Shown piece by piece: positions 1 to 12,000 of a DNA stretch of 59,602 nucleotides. The stretch is taken from the NCBI RefSeq assembly GCF_030269305.1, contig NZ_BSTC01000025.1, positions 1-59,602 of the forward strand. Reading direction: 5' to 3'. The notes under the pieces were generated by a model. The model had not been told where the DNA came from. It made no database searches and worked only from the letters and a program-made list of their open reading frames with translations. A program made the position numbers and the translations under genes. Numbering within the stretch: position 1 is the stretch's first letter; each line of letters opens with the position of its first letter. Origin of the DNA: Kineosporia sp. NBRC 101731. Its GTDB lineage: Bacteria > Actinomycetota > Actinomycetes > Actinomycetales > Kineosporiaceae.

Positions 1-3000
1 GGTCGGCGGCTGCTTCGGCGGGTGTGGAGACCATTGGTACGGCGGGTGCGGGTGCTGCGGGTCTGGGCGCGCTGGCCTTGATGAACAAGCCCAATGGTTT
101 CAACAAACCGGGCTGGTACACGAAGATCGCGGGCGGCGGCTCGGGCTCGGGCGGTAAGGGCGCGAGCGATGTGTCGGCGGGTACCTCGACGGGTGAGGGT
201 TCGGCGCCGGATCCAGAGGATCTCAAGGGCGGCTACGGCAGCAACGGCAACGGTGCGGTCGCTCCGCCTCCGGCCGTGCCGGGCGTGACCGTACCCCCGG
301 CCGTCAACGGCCAGGAGTCGGGCCAAACGACCGTCAATGTCAACGGCACCGTCCATGTCAACGGTTCCGAAGAGTCGTCCAGCCCGGAGTTCGCCGGGCC
401 GAGCCGAACGGACACCGGCAGCAGCGTGTCCTCGAACGGTTCGCAGGACAGTATTTTCGACTCCGAGCCGGGATCGGGCACGTCCACCCCGGCCAGCGTG
501 GTCAGCAGCACGGACTACACCGAGCTGCGCCACACCCTCGAGAACATCGCGCAGAATCAGGTGATACTGGGGCAAGGCACTTCCGGGAAGAACGGTTCTG
601 ATCGGCCGACCAACGGCGTTCCGCAACCCGTGGGCGATCAGAACGGGACCGGTGGCCAGAACGGAACCGGTGGTCAGAACGGGACCGGTGGCCTGAACGG
701 AACCGGTGGCCAGAATGGGACCGGCGGTCTGAACGGAACCCGTGGCCTGAACGGATCTGGCGGTCAGAACGGGACCGGCGGTCTGAACGGGACCGGTGGC
801 GAGAACGGAACCCGTGGCCAGAACGGATCCGGCGGTCAGAACGGGACCGCTGACCAGAACGGGGCCGGCGGGAACCGGTCCGCGGTCCCGGTCGGTCAGG
901 AGAGGCCTGGGTCTGCAACTCCCGCACCGGTGTCCGAACCGGTGGGCGCCTGGGCCCGGCAGCCGAACGTGACACCGGTGCCGGCACCTGAGGTGACCGG
1001 CGGGTCAGTGGTGACCTCACCGGGCATTCCTCAGCCGGTGACGCCGAACTCGCCGGTCGTCGCCTCGGCGCCGGAGGTCATGACCTCCCATGACGTGACC
1101 CCGGTGACCCCGGTGACCCCGGTGACCCCGGTGACCCCGGTGACCCCGGTGACCCCGGTGACCCCGGTGACCGTGCCCACAACGACCACGAACGGGCATC
1201 TCCCACCGGTCGTTCCGGGTGTGGCCGCGTCGAACGGCGTTTTCGGGCAGGTACCGGATGCGGTGAACGCACCGGTCGCGACCGGAACCGCCCCCGGCGT
1301 GCCGACACCGAACGGCACGACACCGAACGGCACGACACCGAACGGCACGACACCCGAGGCCGTCGTCACGGCACCGGTCGTTCCGGGCGTGGTGGCGTCG
1401 AACACCGTGCTCGCCTCGGTACCGGGTGCGGTGAACATGCCCACACCGGGTGGTGCGAGCACGCCCGGCGTGGTGCCGGGCGATCTCGGTCAGACTGCGA
1501 ACGGGGCCGTTCGGCAGACGGTTCCGGCGAGCTCCGGCATTCCGGCCATGCCTGCGGGGCCATCCCCCGATGCTGCCACCGCCCGTTCCGAGGTCAGCCG
1601 GTTCCTCAGCGACCGCCCGGTTCAGCCGCAGGCCACCGAGCCATCAGTGGCACTGCAACAGAACAACGCGCTGGACCTCATCCGGCAGGCCCACACGCTG
1701 ATGTACCCGGCGGCGGTGCCGGTCGTCCCGAGCGTGACGGATACCTCGTCCATTGCTGATTCGCCCCTTTCGCAGTCCCTGGGATGGAGGCCGGTCGGCG
1801 ATTCCTGGGACGGCGTGGTCCGGTCGGTCACCGAAGGAGAACACGGCACCACTGCCTTCGTGCACGCACAGACGCCCGGCCACCCGGGCCAGGCTTTCGC
1901 CGCGGTCAACTGGAAAGGGCAGGTGGTGTGGACGGAGCTCCAGGCCCTACCGGGGGAGCAGATCCGTACCCAGACCCAGACGCCCCCGGTCCCGGTCGCT
2001 GCCCAGGCTGTCGTGGTCACGAACTCTGGTGCCGTGGCCTCTGTTCCGGTCCGACCGAACGTCGTCGAGGGGCAGGGAACACCGGTCGTCCCGCCGAACG
2101 TGCGACCGCAGCCGACCGGTGGCGTGACCGCAGGTACACCGGGTACGGACGCCCACACCGGCAGCGTTCCCTCACCAGGCCTCACCGGTCCGGAGATCCC
2201 GCCGGTGATCGTTCCGGAACCGGTCGGCCAGATCTCCACCGCGCCCGATCCACTGGTGGTCGAAACACCTTTGGCGCAGGAAGCGGCCCCGTCCTCGGCC
2301 CCGTCGCCGGAGCCGGAGGCCCCGGCACTCTCGGACATTCCGGGACAGCGGCAGCTCGTCCCGGCACCCTCGTTCATCGCACCCGATCAGGTGCAGCTGC
2401 CGGACACGCTGCCCGTAGCTCCGCCGGCCTGGAATCTGCCGGCGGTCTCGCAGGCGCTGTCGTGGTTGCCGGAGCCGATTCGTGGCGTCGAGATGGACCC
2501 GGCCCGGCTGCAGGAGGTGAAAACTTGGTGGGCCGGCTGGAAAGCGTCCACCCAGGAATACCTCGGCACCATCGCTGATCAACGGCAGGTGCGGGAAACC
2601 CAGCAACTGGCGAAAGACATTGTCCAGCAGGGAGCGCGCGTCCGAGGGAGCGTGGTGTCCTCGTCGTACGGCCTGGGTGCGCGGCTAGAGACGGACTTCA
2701 ACTCCTTCGTCTCGGCCGTGCTGCTGGCCAGTGACGAAACCGGGAGCGCACAGACCACAGCGGAGACTGTGGGCGAGGTTCGGGAGATGGTGCAGCGGCT
2801 GGTTCCGTTGCTCGAGCACGACACCAACGCCCTGCCCGGCGGTGCGGTCGGTATGGAAGCGGAGTTCAAGTACACCCTTTCGTACTCGGACCGGTCTTTT
2901 GACTCGGCGGGTAAGGCCGTTCTGGTGGACAGTCCGTATTTCGCGTTGCACCTGGACACCACTGCTATCGCGGGTGTCAAGAAGGCCATCGCCGAGGTGG

Positions 3001-6000
3001 TGCCCAAGCCGGTGAACGTTCTTCGCGGCGAGACGAGACACCTGAGGCAGGCGGACATGCGGGCCGCCGTCGAGGACGCCGCGAAGCGATTGGCGAAGGC
3101 GGCGGCCAAGGCCACGAGCAGCGGGAAACCGGTGTCGCTGACCGATATCTTCCCCAGCTCCAAGGGATATCAGCACAATTACCCGAAGGCCGGACTCGGG
3201 ATCAGCGGTGGCGTCGGCATGCCCGGAGTGCAGTTCACGGCGGGGGTGTCGGTTCCGGCAGTTCGTTCGATGACCGCACTGGCGATCGAGAAGGCCGTCG
3301 GGCAGGAAGGGCGTGCGACCGAGCATGCCCGGGCCGCCATGACCTTCGGCGACGCGATGGCAGCGAAGTATCTCGGGGTCGAGCTGCCCTCGATCGAGTC
3401 CGGAGACCGGGACGTGGTGCTGCAGCCAAGCGATCAGCCGGATGCGGCGGTGCTGCGCAACTACATGACCTATGCGTACTCGCAGCTGGCGCCGGTGCAG
3501 GGCTATCTGTTGCTGAAGCCGAACATTCCCAGCCGGGGGCTGCTGAAGGACGAGCTGCTCCTGGCCAGCCGCACCGACGTCGCTGAGGTCCGTCAGTCAT
3601 TGCCGCCGGCCGTGCAGCGGTGGCTGGACGACCACGCCGATTCGGTGCGTCAGGAATTCGTGGACCATTTCCGGACCTCGAACGCAGACGAACTCGTGTA
3701 CCAGGATCTGATCCGGGACGAGTCCTTCGACATGACGTCGCTGCGCCGGGAGGCGAAAGACTTCTCGGTCCGGCAGTTCATCGACAACGCGCTTCTGACG
3801 AACCCGGAAAAGCTGATCAGTCAGGCTCAGGCCTACGGTATGACCAAGGGCTTCGAGAAAATGGATCCGCACTTCGGCGCGCGGTCCGACCTGCCGCTGA
3901 TCCTTCTCGAGTTCCGCGACTTCGGCGTGGTCACCTACCTGAGCGATTCCTTCGTGCTGTTCGACGATCTGGTGGCTGCGTCCCGGGCGTCCGACTGGGA
4001 GGCACGGCGGATCGCCGGGCTCCAGGACCCTCAGGTCGAGGTGTCTTTCGAATCGGGCCAGGGAAACATGTCGGAGTTCGCCGAGCCGGAACTGAAGGCG
4101 TTCGCTGCTCATGCGGCGACGCTGGTCCGGTCGGGGCAACCGATAGCGATCACCGTGGAGGGCGGCGGCAACGGCGGGACGCTGGGCAACGCGACGAAAC
4201 GCGGTGCTCAACGGGCGCATGCGGTCGCTGATCTTCTGCGCCCGCAGTTGCGGGACGCGCTGTCGGCGCGAGGACTGTCCACTTCCTCGATCGAGGTGCG
4301 GGAGATCTCGCGGGGTGACGGGAACACCAGCGGTCCGTACAAGTTCTCCGACGGGCCGATGGAGGAGCAGCGGCGTCGGGTGCTGGTCTGGGCGGAACCA
4401 CTGACGGCGGTGCCGGGTACGCGGGGTCTGCCGGGCGGCCGGATGCAGCCGCTGACCCGGACCCAGGATGACGACACGGTCCAGTTCGTACCGACCGATC
4501 CTGCGACGGTTGTGCCTGAGTCGATCAAGCTCCCGGAAAACCTCCCGGAGCCTCCGCGGGACTGGAACGTCGCAGCGGTCTCCACGGCGTTGTCGTGGTT
4601 GCCGGAGCCACGGCCGGGCGGTGCCCTTCACCCGCGACGGGTTCAGGAGCTGCGAACCTGGTGGGACAGCTGGAACACGGCTGTTCGCGACCACCTCGAC
4701 GGGATCGCCGATCGGCAGGAGGTGGGAGCGGCCCGGCAGACGGCCCGGGACGTGGTCCAGCAAGGTGCCGGAGTGCGGGGCAACGTGGTGTCGACGTCGT
4801 ACGGAGCCGGACGGAAGCTGCTGTCCGACTTCGAGTCGTTCGCTGCGGCCGTGATGCTGTCGACCGGTGAGGCCGGTACCGCGCAGACCACGGCAGACGT
4901 CGTGGGTCAGGTCCGGGAGACCGTACGGCGACTGTTCCCGCTGCTGCAGCACGACGCCAACCGTCTGCTCGGTGGTGGCCAGGACGAAACCGCCGTGGAG
5001 GCCGGCCCACGTTCCATGGAGATGGGGCCGAGGGGCGGCGCCGAGTCCGTTGTCACGGTGGCCAATGCGCCGTCCCCGGAAGCCCCGGCCCAGCAGAATG
5101 ACAGCAGCGACGGTGACAGCACCGACGGGAGCGATTCCGGCAGCGAGAGTGACGGCAGCGAAGCCCCCTACGAACCGGATGACTTCCGGCGCATGGAGGC
5201 TGACGAGTTCCGGCAGATCTCGTCGGAAATCGCGTCGCTGAGTCAGGCGGAGACCGCCGGTGATCCGAAGGCGGTGAAGAAGGCCCAGGACCTACTGCGG
5301 AGGTCATACTCCCATTACCTGGGGCGTCTCAGCGAGATCGTCCGTGATCTCCGGGACGAGCGCGCCGATCGCGAGGGTTACCACGACCAGGATTTCGATG
5401 TCGCTCTGAACGAGCTGAACGACAAGCGCCAGCAGGCGTGGGCCCAGATGCTGGGGCTGGTGCCGAAGGGAGAGACAGCTGTCCTGCCGGTGGGGAATGC
5501 CTATCGACCGGCGGAATTTGACGACGTCATCGACCGGTTGGCACAGCTCCCCCCGGATCGGCGACCGGACATCAGGATCGACCAGGGCGACCGGTCCTGG
5601 CCACTGCCGGACTGGATCGACCGGAGCCTGGCTCCCGATCTCACGGATATAGCACAGGTGAAGGGCATTTCGGCGGTGGACGATGCGCTGTCGCGGATGT
5701 CGCCGCCCCCGGATGCCTCGCCGCTCACCACCCAGGCTCTCGGTGTAGCGGCCCAGGCCTTGACCGGGGACCTGCGCGCGGCCCGGGACGCTGCGGACAC
5801 CAAGGTTCGAACCGTTCAGGAATCCCTGGATCGCAGGGCCCGGACGGCGCTGAAGTTCCCGGACCTGAAAGGGTTGGGACAGAGCGTCCGGACGGGAACC
5901 GCGCTGGATGCGGCCAGGCAGGCGCTGCAGTACCGCGACGGGCAGTTGTCCGCGGCCGAGAAGCTGGTGGCGGCGGGCGCGGCATCGCCCTCCGGGCCAC

Positions 6001-9000
6001 CGGGTACGTCTCTGACGCCGGAGTCCGTGTATCACCCCGTTCTCCTTGACGACCGCTGGATGGTGCAGCTGACCTCCGACGGCAGCCTGGTGCTCGCCAC
6101 GCCGGGCACCTATCCGAGCGACCAGCGGGCACAACCGGAAGCCGGTCACCTGGCCCAGCACGTGGCCGCGCTCACCGGCCTGCCGGTGACGGCGCTGACC
6201 GTGACCGAGGGCGTGCAGCGACCGGCGTGGCTCACGTTCCCACCGGACGGTACTCGTCCGGAACTGAACGACGTACCGGAGCCCACCACCAGAAAACCCT
6301 TCGTGGAGACCGTTCTCAGCCCTGATGGCTGGGCCGGGGACACCGGGACGCCCGGCTTCGTGATGCGCCGGGGAGCCACACCGGGCACGCCCGAGGTGGC
6401 CTGGCGGAACGAGGCCGGCGAGGTCACGGTCGCCGACGGATCCCGTGCTGCGGTCCGGCGCGACCTGGACAGCTTCCTGGCCGAACACCGGGACGAGCTG
6501 AACGGTGCCCGGTTGCTGATCTCGGATCTGCACGAGTACGCCGCCAGTGGTCTGAGCGGCAAGCACGGCATCGATCTCGTCTTCTCCGCCGAACCACTGG
6601 TACGGGGGGCCGAGAACGGTCTCCAGGTGCGTCCTGTCCCGGAGACCGACGTGCTGCGGGGCTGGCTGCGAGCCACACCGCCGGCCGACGGTACGGGGTC
6701 GGCCACGGTCACGGTCGAGGGCGGCGCTCTACATCCGACTCCGAAATGGGAGTCGGACTCGTTCACGAAAACCCTGCCCGAGTCCTTCGTGGTGCTGGAC
6801 TCGCAGAAGGTCGAGTACGTCCTTCACGCGCGCCGGATCCCCTCTGGCGTGCTCATTTCCGATCAAGCGGGCGGCTCCCGGGGTACGGATCAGGGCACAC
6901 CGGCCGCCGACGGGCTCACGGTCACCTACGACATCCTCGACCCGAAGCTGAAAACGCTCGCCCAGGAGGCCTTCGCCAAGATCGCGCCCTGGCTCGACGG
7001 GGTGGACAAGCACGATTCGAAGACCCCGGAGCTTCCGCCGTCCTACTCACGGGCAGGGCGACAGCCCTTCGGTGAAGGGCCCGCGCAACGGGCACCGATG
7101 ACGACGACGGGCCCCCAGGCTCCCCAGATCGACCAGACCCGGCGTGACAAGACGCCCTTGCAGAGGATCAGTACCCCCGGCAACAACTACCGCAACAATC
7201 CGGACGCCCAGCCGCTGACCTGGTGGCCGCAACTCTCCGGACCGGCCGGGGTGACCGGACTGCCGAAGGAGGTCGCCGCACATCTGGTCCGGATGATCCC
7301 GAAGGTGGTGCCCGGTGTCGCCGGGCGGGCGAAGCGGGTCAAGGACGTCCACGCGCAGCTCACGGCGTACCTGGACGCACTGCGGACGGAACCGGGCATC
7401 GGTTCAGACCTGAAGCCGGTGATCGACCGGATCGAGCTGGGCCAGGAAGTGAAGAAGCGGTTCGCGTTCTACGAACCGTTCCCCTTCCAGGCCCGGGTCT
7501 ACCGGACGCCAGGGCAGCCGACCGTTGTCGAACTGGAGACCACTCTCAAGTACCAGCCCCACGAGTCGGTGACCAAGCGTCAGCTGAACGATCTGTGGGA
7601 GCGGGACAAGGCAAGTCTGCTGGATGCCTGGAACACGACAGGTCCCGTGACGTTCAACGGCGAGACCGTCTTCGTCCGGATGCGGGCCGAACGCGTTCTG
7701 GACAACGGGACGGCGGACCACGTCATGCATGTCTGGCCCCGGATCACGGCGGAGGGTCACAGGCTCGGGGAGGACTCGTCCAATCTCGCGGCTGACTCCA
7801 CGGGGTTGGTGGTTCAGCACGAACGTGGGCATCTCGTGGGTCTGCCGGACCGGTACTCGACCGCGACCGGCCAGTCTTCCGACCCTCTGCGCAACCCGAA
7901 GCTGCCCATTCGCCCGTCCGGTCAGTCGGGCGACCCGCAGCGACCGGTGGTGCGGGGAACGACCTATCTCGACGCCAAGGGCGCGCTCATGTCCGAAGCC
8001 AAGAACACGGTGACAGCGCGCGACCTGTTCATGATTCTCGAAGCGGTCGAGGCCGGCGATCAGGGGCCGCAGACCCGGCAGAGGCTTTCCCAGGAACGGT
8101 TCCAGCGGGTCGTGGCTCCTGCTGTTCAGCGGCTGGAACAGGTCAAGAAGGAGGTGGACGCCGGTTCGGCCACCCCGGCGGACCTCCGGGCGGCGGGGGA
8201 AGCCCTTCATCGGGCCTGGATCACCCAGGCACGGCAGCTCCGGCGCCTGCGTCAGCCGCTGGCCCCGTCCACCGGACGTCCGACGACCCACCCGGCCGAG
8301 ATCAACCAGCGGGTGCGCGAGCGGATGCGGCTGGACGAGGAAATCGCCCTGGCCGAGGAGCAGGTGCTGAGAGTGGCGGCCGAGGCCGGTCTGCCGGTCA
8401 TCACCGAGTCCGGTGGCGGGCGACTGACCCTCTCGCCCTCCGGGCGGGAATACACCCTGGACTGGGCGGGTCACCGGGGTCGGCCGACGCCGGCCGAGCT
8501 CAACAAGCTGGCCACCGGCCTGGGGAAGACGGTGGAGGTGGAACTGTTCCCGGCGGGTGACGCGGCGTCCGCCCAGCAGTCCGCCGCTTCGCTGGCCACC
8601 CATGCTTCGGTCGGGCCGGAAGGCAATCCGGCACCCCTCATGAGCGGTATCCGACATGGCTGGTACGCCGCAGCAGCGCCGGCGGCCAAGCCGAGCCTGT
8701 TCGCTCCGCAGCCGTCAACGGCCACTCTGTTCATGGGGGCGCCGCCTCCAGCGAGCCTGTTCGCACAACCCACGTCCACTGCCGGGCAGATCACCCCCGA
8801 TCCGTTCGATGCCGCGAAGTTCACCCTCCACGGCTCGATGATCGAAGTGGTGTTCTCCGGTCTGAAGATCACGTTCCCTCAGCAGGGACACCCCGGGTAC
8901 TCCCCGAAGCACGAGCCCATGGTGCCCGGCGAGTTCCAGATCCACGTGGCCGATCTGAAGACCACCACCCATGACCAGCGCGTGGTCGTGCGTAAGGTGC

Positions 9001-12000
9001 TCCGCGCCCTGGATCCGGCGCTGCTCGACCGGACAGTGGTTCGTGGTCTGGACTACCGAAAGAGCGGAAAGGCCTGGATCCAGGGAGCTCAGCTGTCCGA
9101 CCCGGTGCCGCCGTCGGACGCCATCAGCACCGCCGGAGTGTCTTCTCCGGCGGGCACCACCGTTTCGCCGATGCGTGGGCAGGGCACGGCAACGCAGCTG
9201 GACGGACTTGGCTTCGGAGCCGACGGCCTGCCGAAACCCGTGATGAGGCAACCGATGGCCGATCACGGTCGGCCGGACCCGAGCGTCTCGGATCTCGATG
9301 AAAGTGCGGGCAGCATCGAGATGATTGATCTTTCCGGGCGGGGGGATGTTCAGAGGCCGACCGATGCGGATGCCGGTACGACGCCTGTCCTGGATACGTC
9401 CGCCCGGCCGGTGACCGATCCCTCCGCAGAGACGACCGCGACCGGATCCCTGGTCCCCCCGGTCCCATCGGTCCTTGGGGAGGAAAGCGTCGAAGGTACG
9501 CAGGATCCGGAGACCGACCGGTCAGCGACGCCTTCGGTGCCGGAACAACAGATCGGGTCCACCTCGGACGCGGTGGTGGTGGATCCTGCCCGGGAGGACG
9601 AGCCGGCCATCCCGGTGACGCCTCGACCGACGGCCTCCGAGGCGCAAACCGATTCCGGGATGACCGAACCGGTTTCCCTGGAGCCAGAATCGGGCGATCC
9701 CGCATCGTCCTCAGTTCCGGAGGAGCCAGCCGAACGGCTGGTGACCCGTGACGACGCAAACCTCTCGGAGACCAAGGAAGCAGAGATCGTCTCCACCCCG
9801 GAGGCGGAGACGGTGACGGACGTCCAGAGGCCTCAGATCGAGACGGAACCCGACCCGGAGGTGGGGATCAGGCCCACGACCACGTCGGAGCTCAAGAACG
9901 AGCCGGAACCTGAGGCCGGACTCTGGGCTGAAGCCGAAGTCGAGGGGGATGCCCGGCCCGAGCTGAAGACCGAGCCGACGACCGAGCCGACGACCGAGCC
10001 GGGCGGCACGACGGAGCCGGCAACCGGGACGAACAGCCAGGCCGAGTCGACGCCAGAGATCGAGACCAGAGCAGAGCCGGAGGCGGATTCCGAAACCACT
10101 GCCCAGGTCGAAACTGTCGAACCTCAGGGGGAGAGTGGGCTCGAGGGAGACATCCAGCCTGAGCTCACGACCAATCCGGGGTCGACAACCCATCCTGGTG
10201 GCCGGACCGGGTCGAGGGCAGGGACCGAGTCCGGGGCCGAGAAACTGACCGGGGCCGAGAATCTGACCGGGATCGAGACCGTGTCCGGGAGCGAGAACCA
10301 GGCCGGAACGAAGGTAGAGGGCGAGCCGGAGACCCCGGTCATGACCCGCACGGATGGCGAGCCGAAGTCCGAGATCGAGATCGAGCCGGCACCCGTGCTC
10401 GGGCTGGGGGCCGAAGCGAAATTCAGGGACCGGACTTTGTCGGTCGGTGAGACCGCAAAGAAGTCGGATGCGGAGACCGGACCCGAGACAAAGGTGAAGC
10501 CCGAGACCGGGCCGGAGCTGGAAGTCATTCCGGAGAAGGAGTTCACGGCAGAAGGTGAGCCGGAGACGCAGCCTGAGCCCGAGACCGATCTCGAGACTGA
10601 ACTGAAGACCACGCCTGAGGTCGAGGTGACGCCGGAGCCGAAGGTCGATCAGAAGGTGGAGACGCAGGCGGAGTCTGCGCCTGCGGTGTCGCCGGAGCTG
10701 AAGAGCGATCCTGAGGTGGAGACGCAGGCGGAGTCTGCGCCCGAGGTGTCGCCGGAGCCGAAGGTTGATCCTGAGGTGGAGACGCGGCTGGAGTCTGCGC
10801 CTGAGGTGGTGCGGGAGCCGAAGGTTGATCCTGAGGTGGAGACGCGGCTGGAGTCTGCGCCTGAGGTGTCGCCGGAACTGAAGGTCAACCCGAAGGTGGA
10901 GACGCAGCGGGAGACGGTGCCCGAGGTGTCGCCGGAACTGAAGGTCGACCCCAAGGTGGAGACGCAGCCGGAGACCGACCCTGAGATCGAGGTGGAGACC
11001 GAACCGGAGACTGCGCCCAAGGTGCAGCCGGAGCCGGAATCCAAGACCGCGGAGACGGAATCGAAGACCAGGACCACGTCGGACCAGGACGGGACCAGGT
11101 CGACGCGGGAGAGGGACGAGGTCACCCCGCCGGAGCAGGACCTGACCGACGATCCGCGACCCGAGCACCGGGACACGATGTCCACCACGAACTCGAGGCG
11201 GAGGGACACCGGGTCCACGGTAAGCTCGTCGAACAGCGTGGACACGGCGGCGACCAGTACGTCCGGGAGCTCCCACGGTTCCCGGACCGGGCGCGACCAG
11301 GTTTCCCCCTGGTACGTGAAGGTTCTCAACGGGTTGCGCGATCTGGGGCGGGTCTCCCCGGACCGCGAGGTGCTGCGCAAGCCGTACCCCAGCCTGGGGG
11401 CACAGCCCCGCGGGCCCCGTCCGCGGCACCTGGAGAACCACCTCTCGCACCCGCGGGCCATCACCAGTCTCACCCCTCAGGCCACGGACCGTCTGGGTGA
11501 TGCCCGTTTCCCACCCGGCACCCAGCCCTCGGCCAATGCGAACGGTGCTCGGGCCCGGCTCCAGAACCTGACCGATGCCCAGCGCAAACGGGTTCTGAAG
11601 GTCGCCGACGAGGTGATCGCCGAGCGGCTGGCCTGGTCCGGCACCGATCCCCAGGACGCCGCCCGGGCGTCGAAGAGCCGTAACCTGCGGGACCTCGTGG
11701 CCGAGACGCTCGTCATCGAGGCCGGCCGCAAGTGGCGGGACACGGAGCTGGCGGCCACGCTGGTGATCGACAGCCATCTGAACGGGATCGAGCTCGCCCG
11801 GGCCCAGGTGCCGGGGACCTCGTCGGTTCTGCCTCCCGTACCCCGGGTCGAGATCACTGACGTCGATGCCGACATGGGTGGGGATCGGTCACAGACCTCG
11901 CAGATCAGCGAGACGTCCGATCCCACGCGACTGACGCCCGACGTCTCCCGCGGTAAGGCCGTCGACCGGTCCGACCGGGACAGCATCCATCCCGAGCCGG

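Noticed and set aside
639-872. CRISPR-like spaced repeats
   Set aside because: Copies are contiguous coding repeats with no spacers.
9711-11777. A 688-codon minus-strand frame under the Glu/Pro-rich stalk
   Set aside because: Arg/Leu/Gly repeats result from reading the complementary strand of the repeat; no ribosome site or domain.
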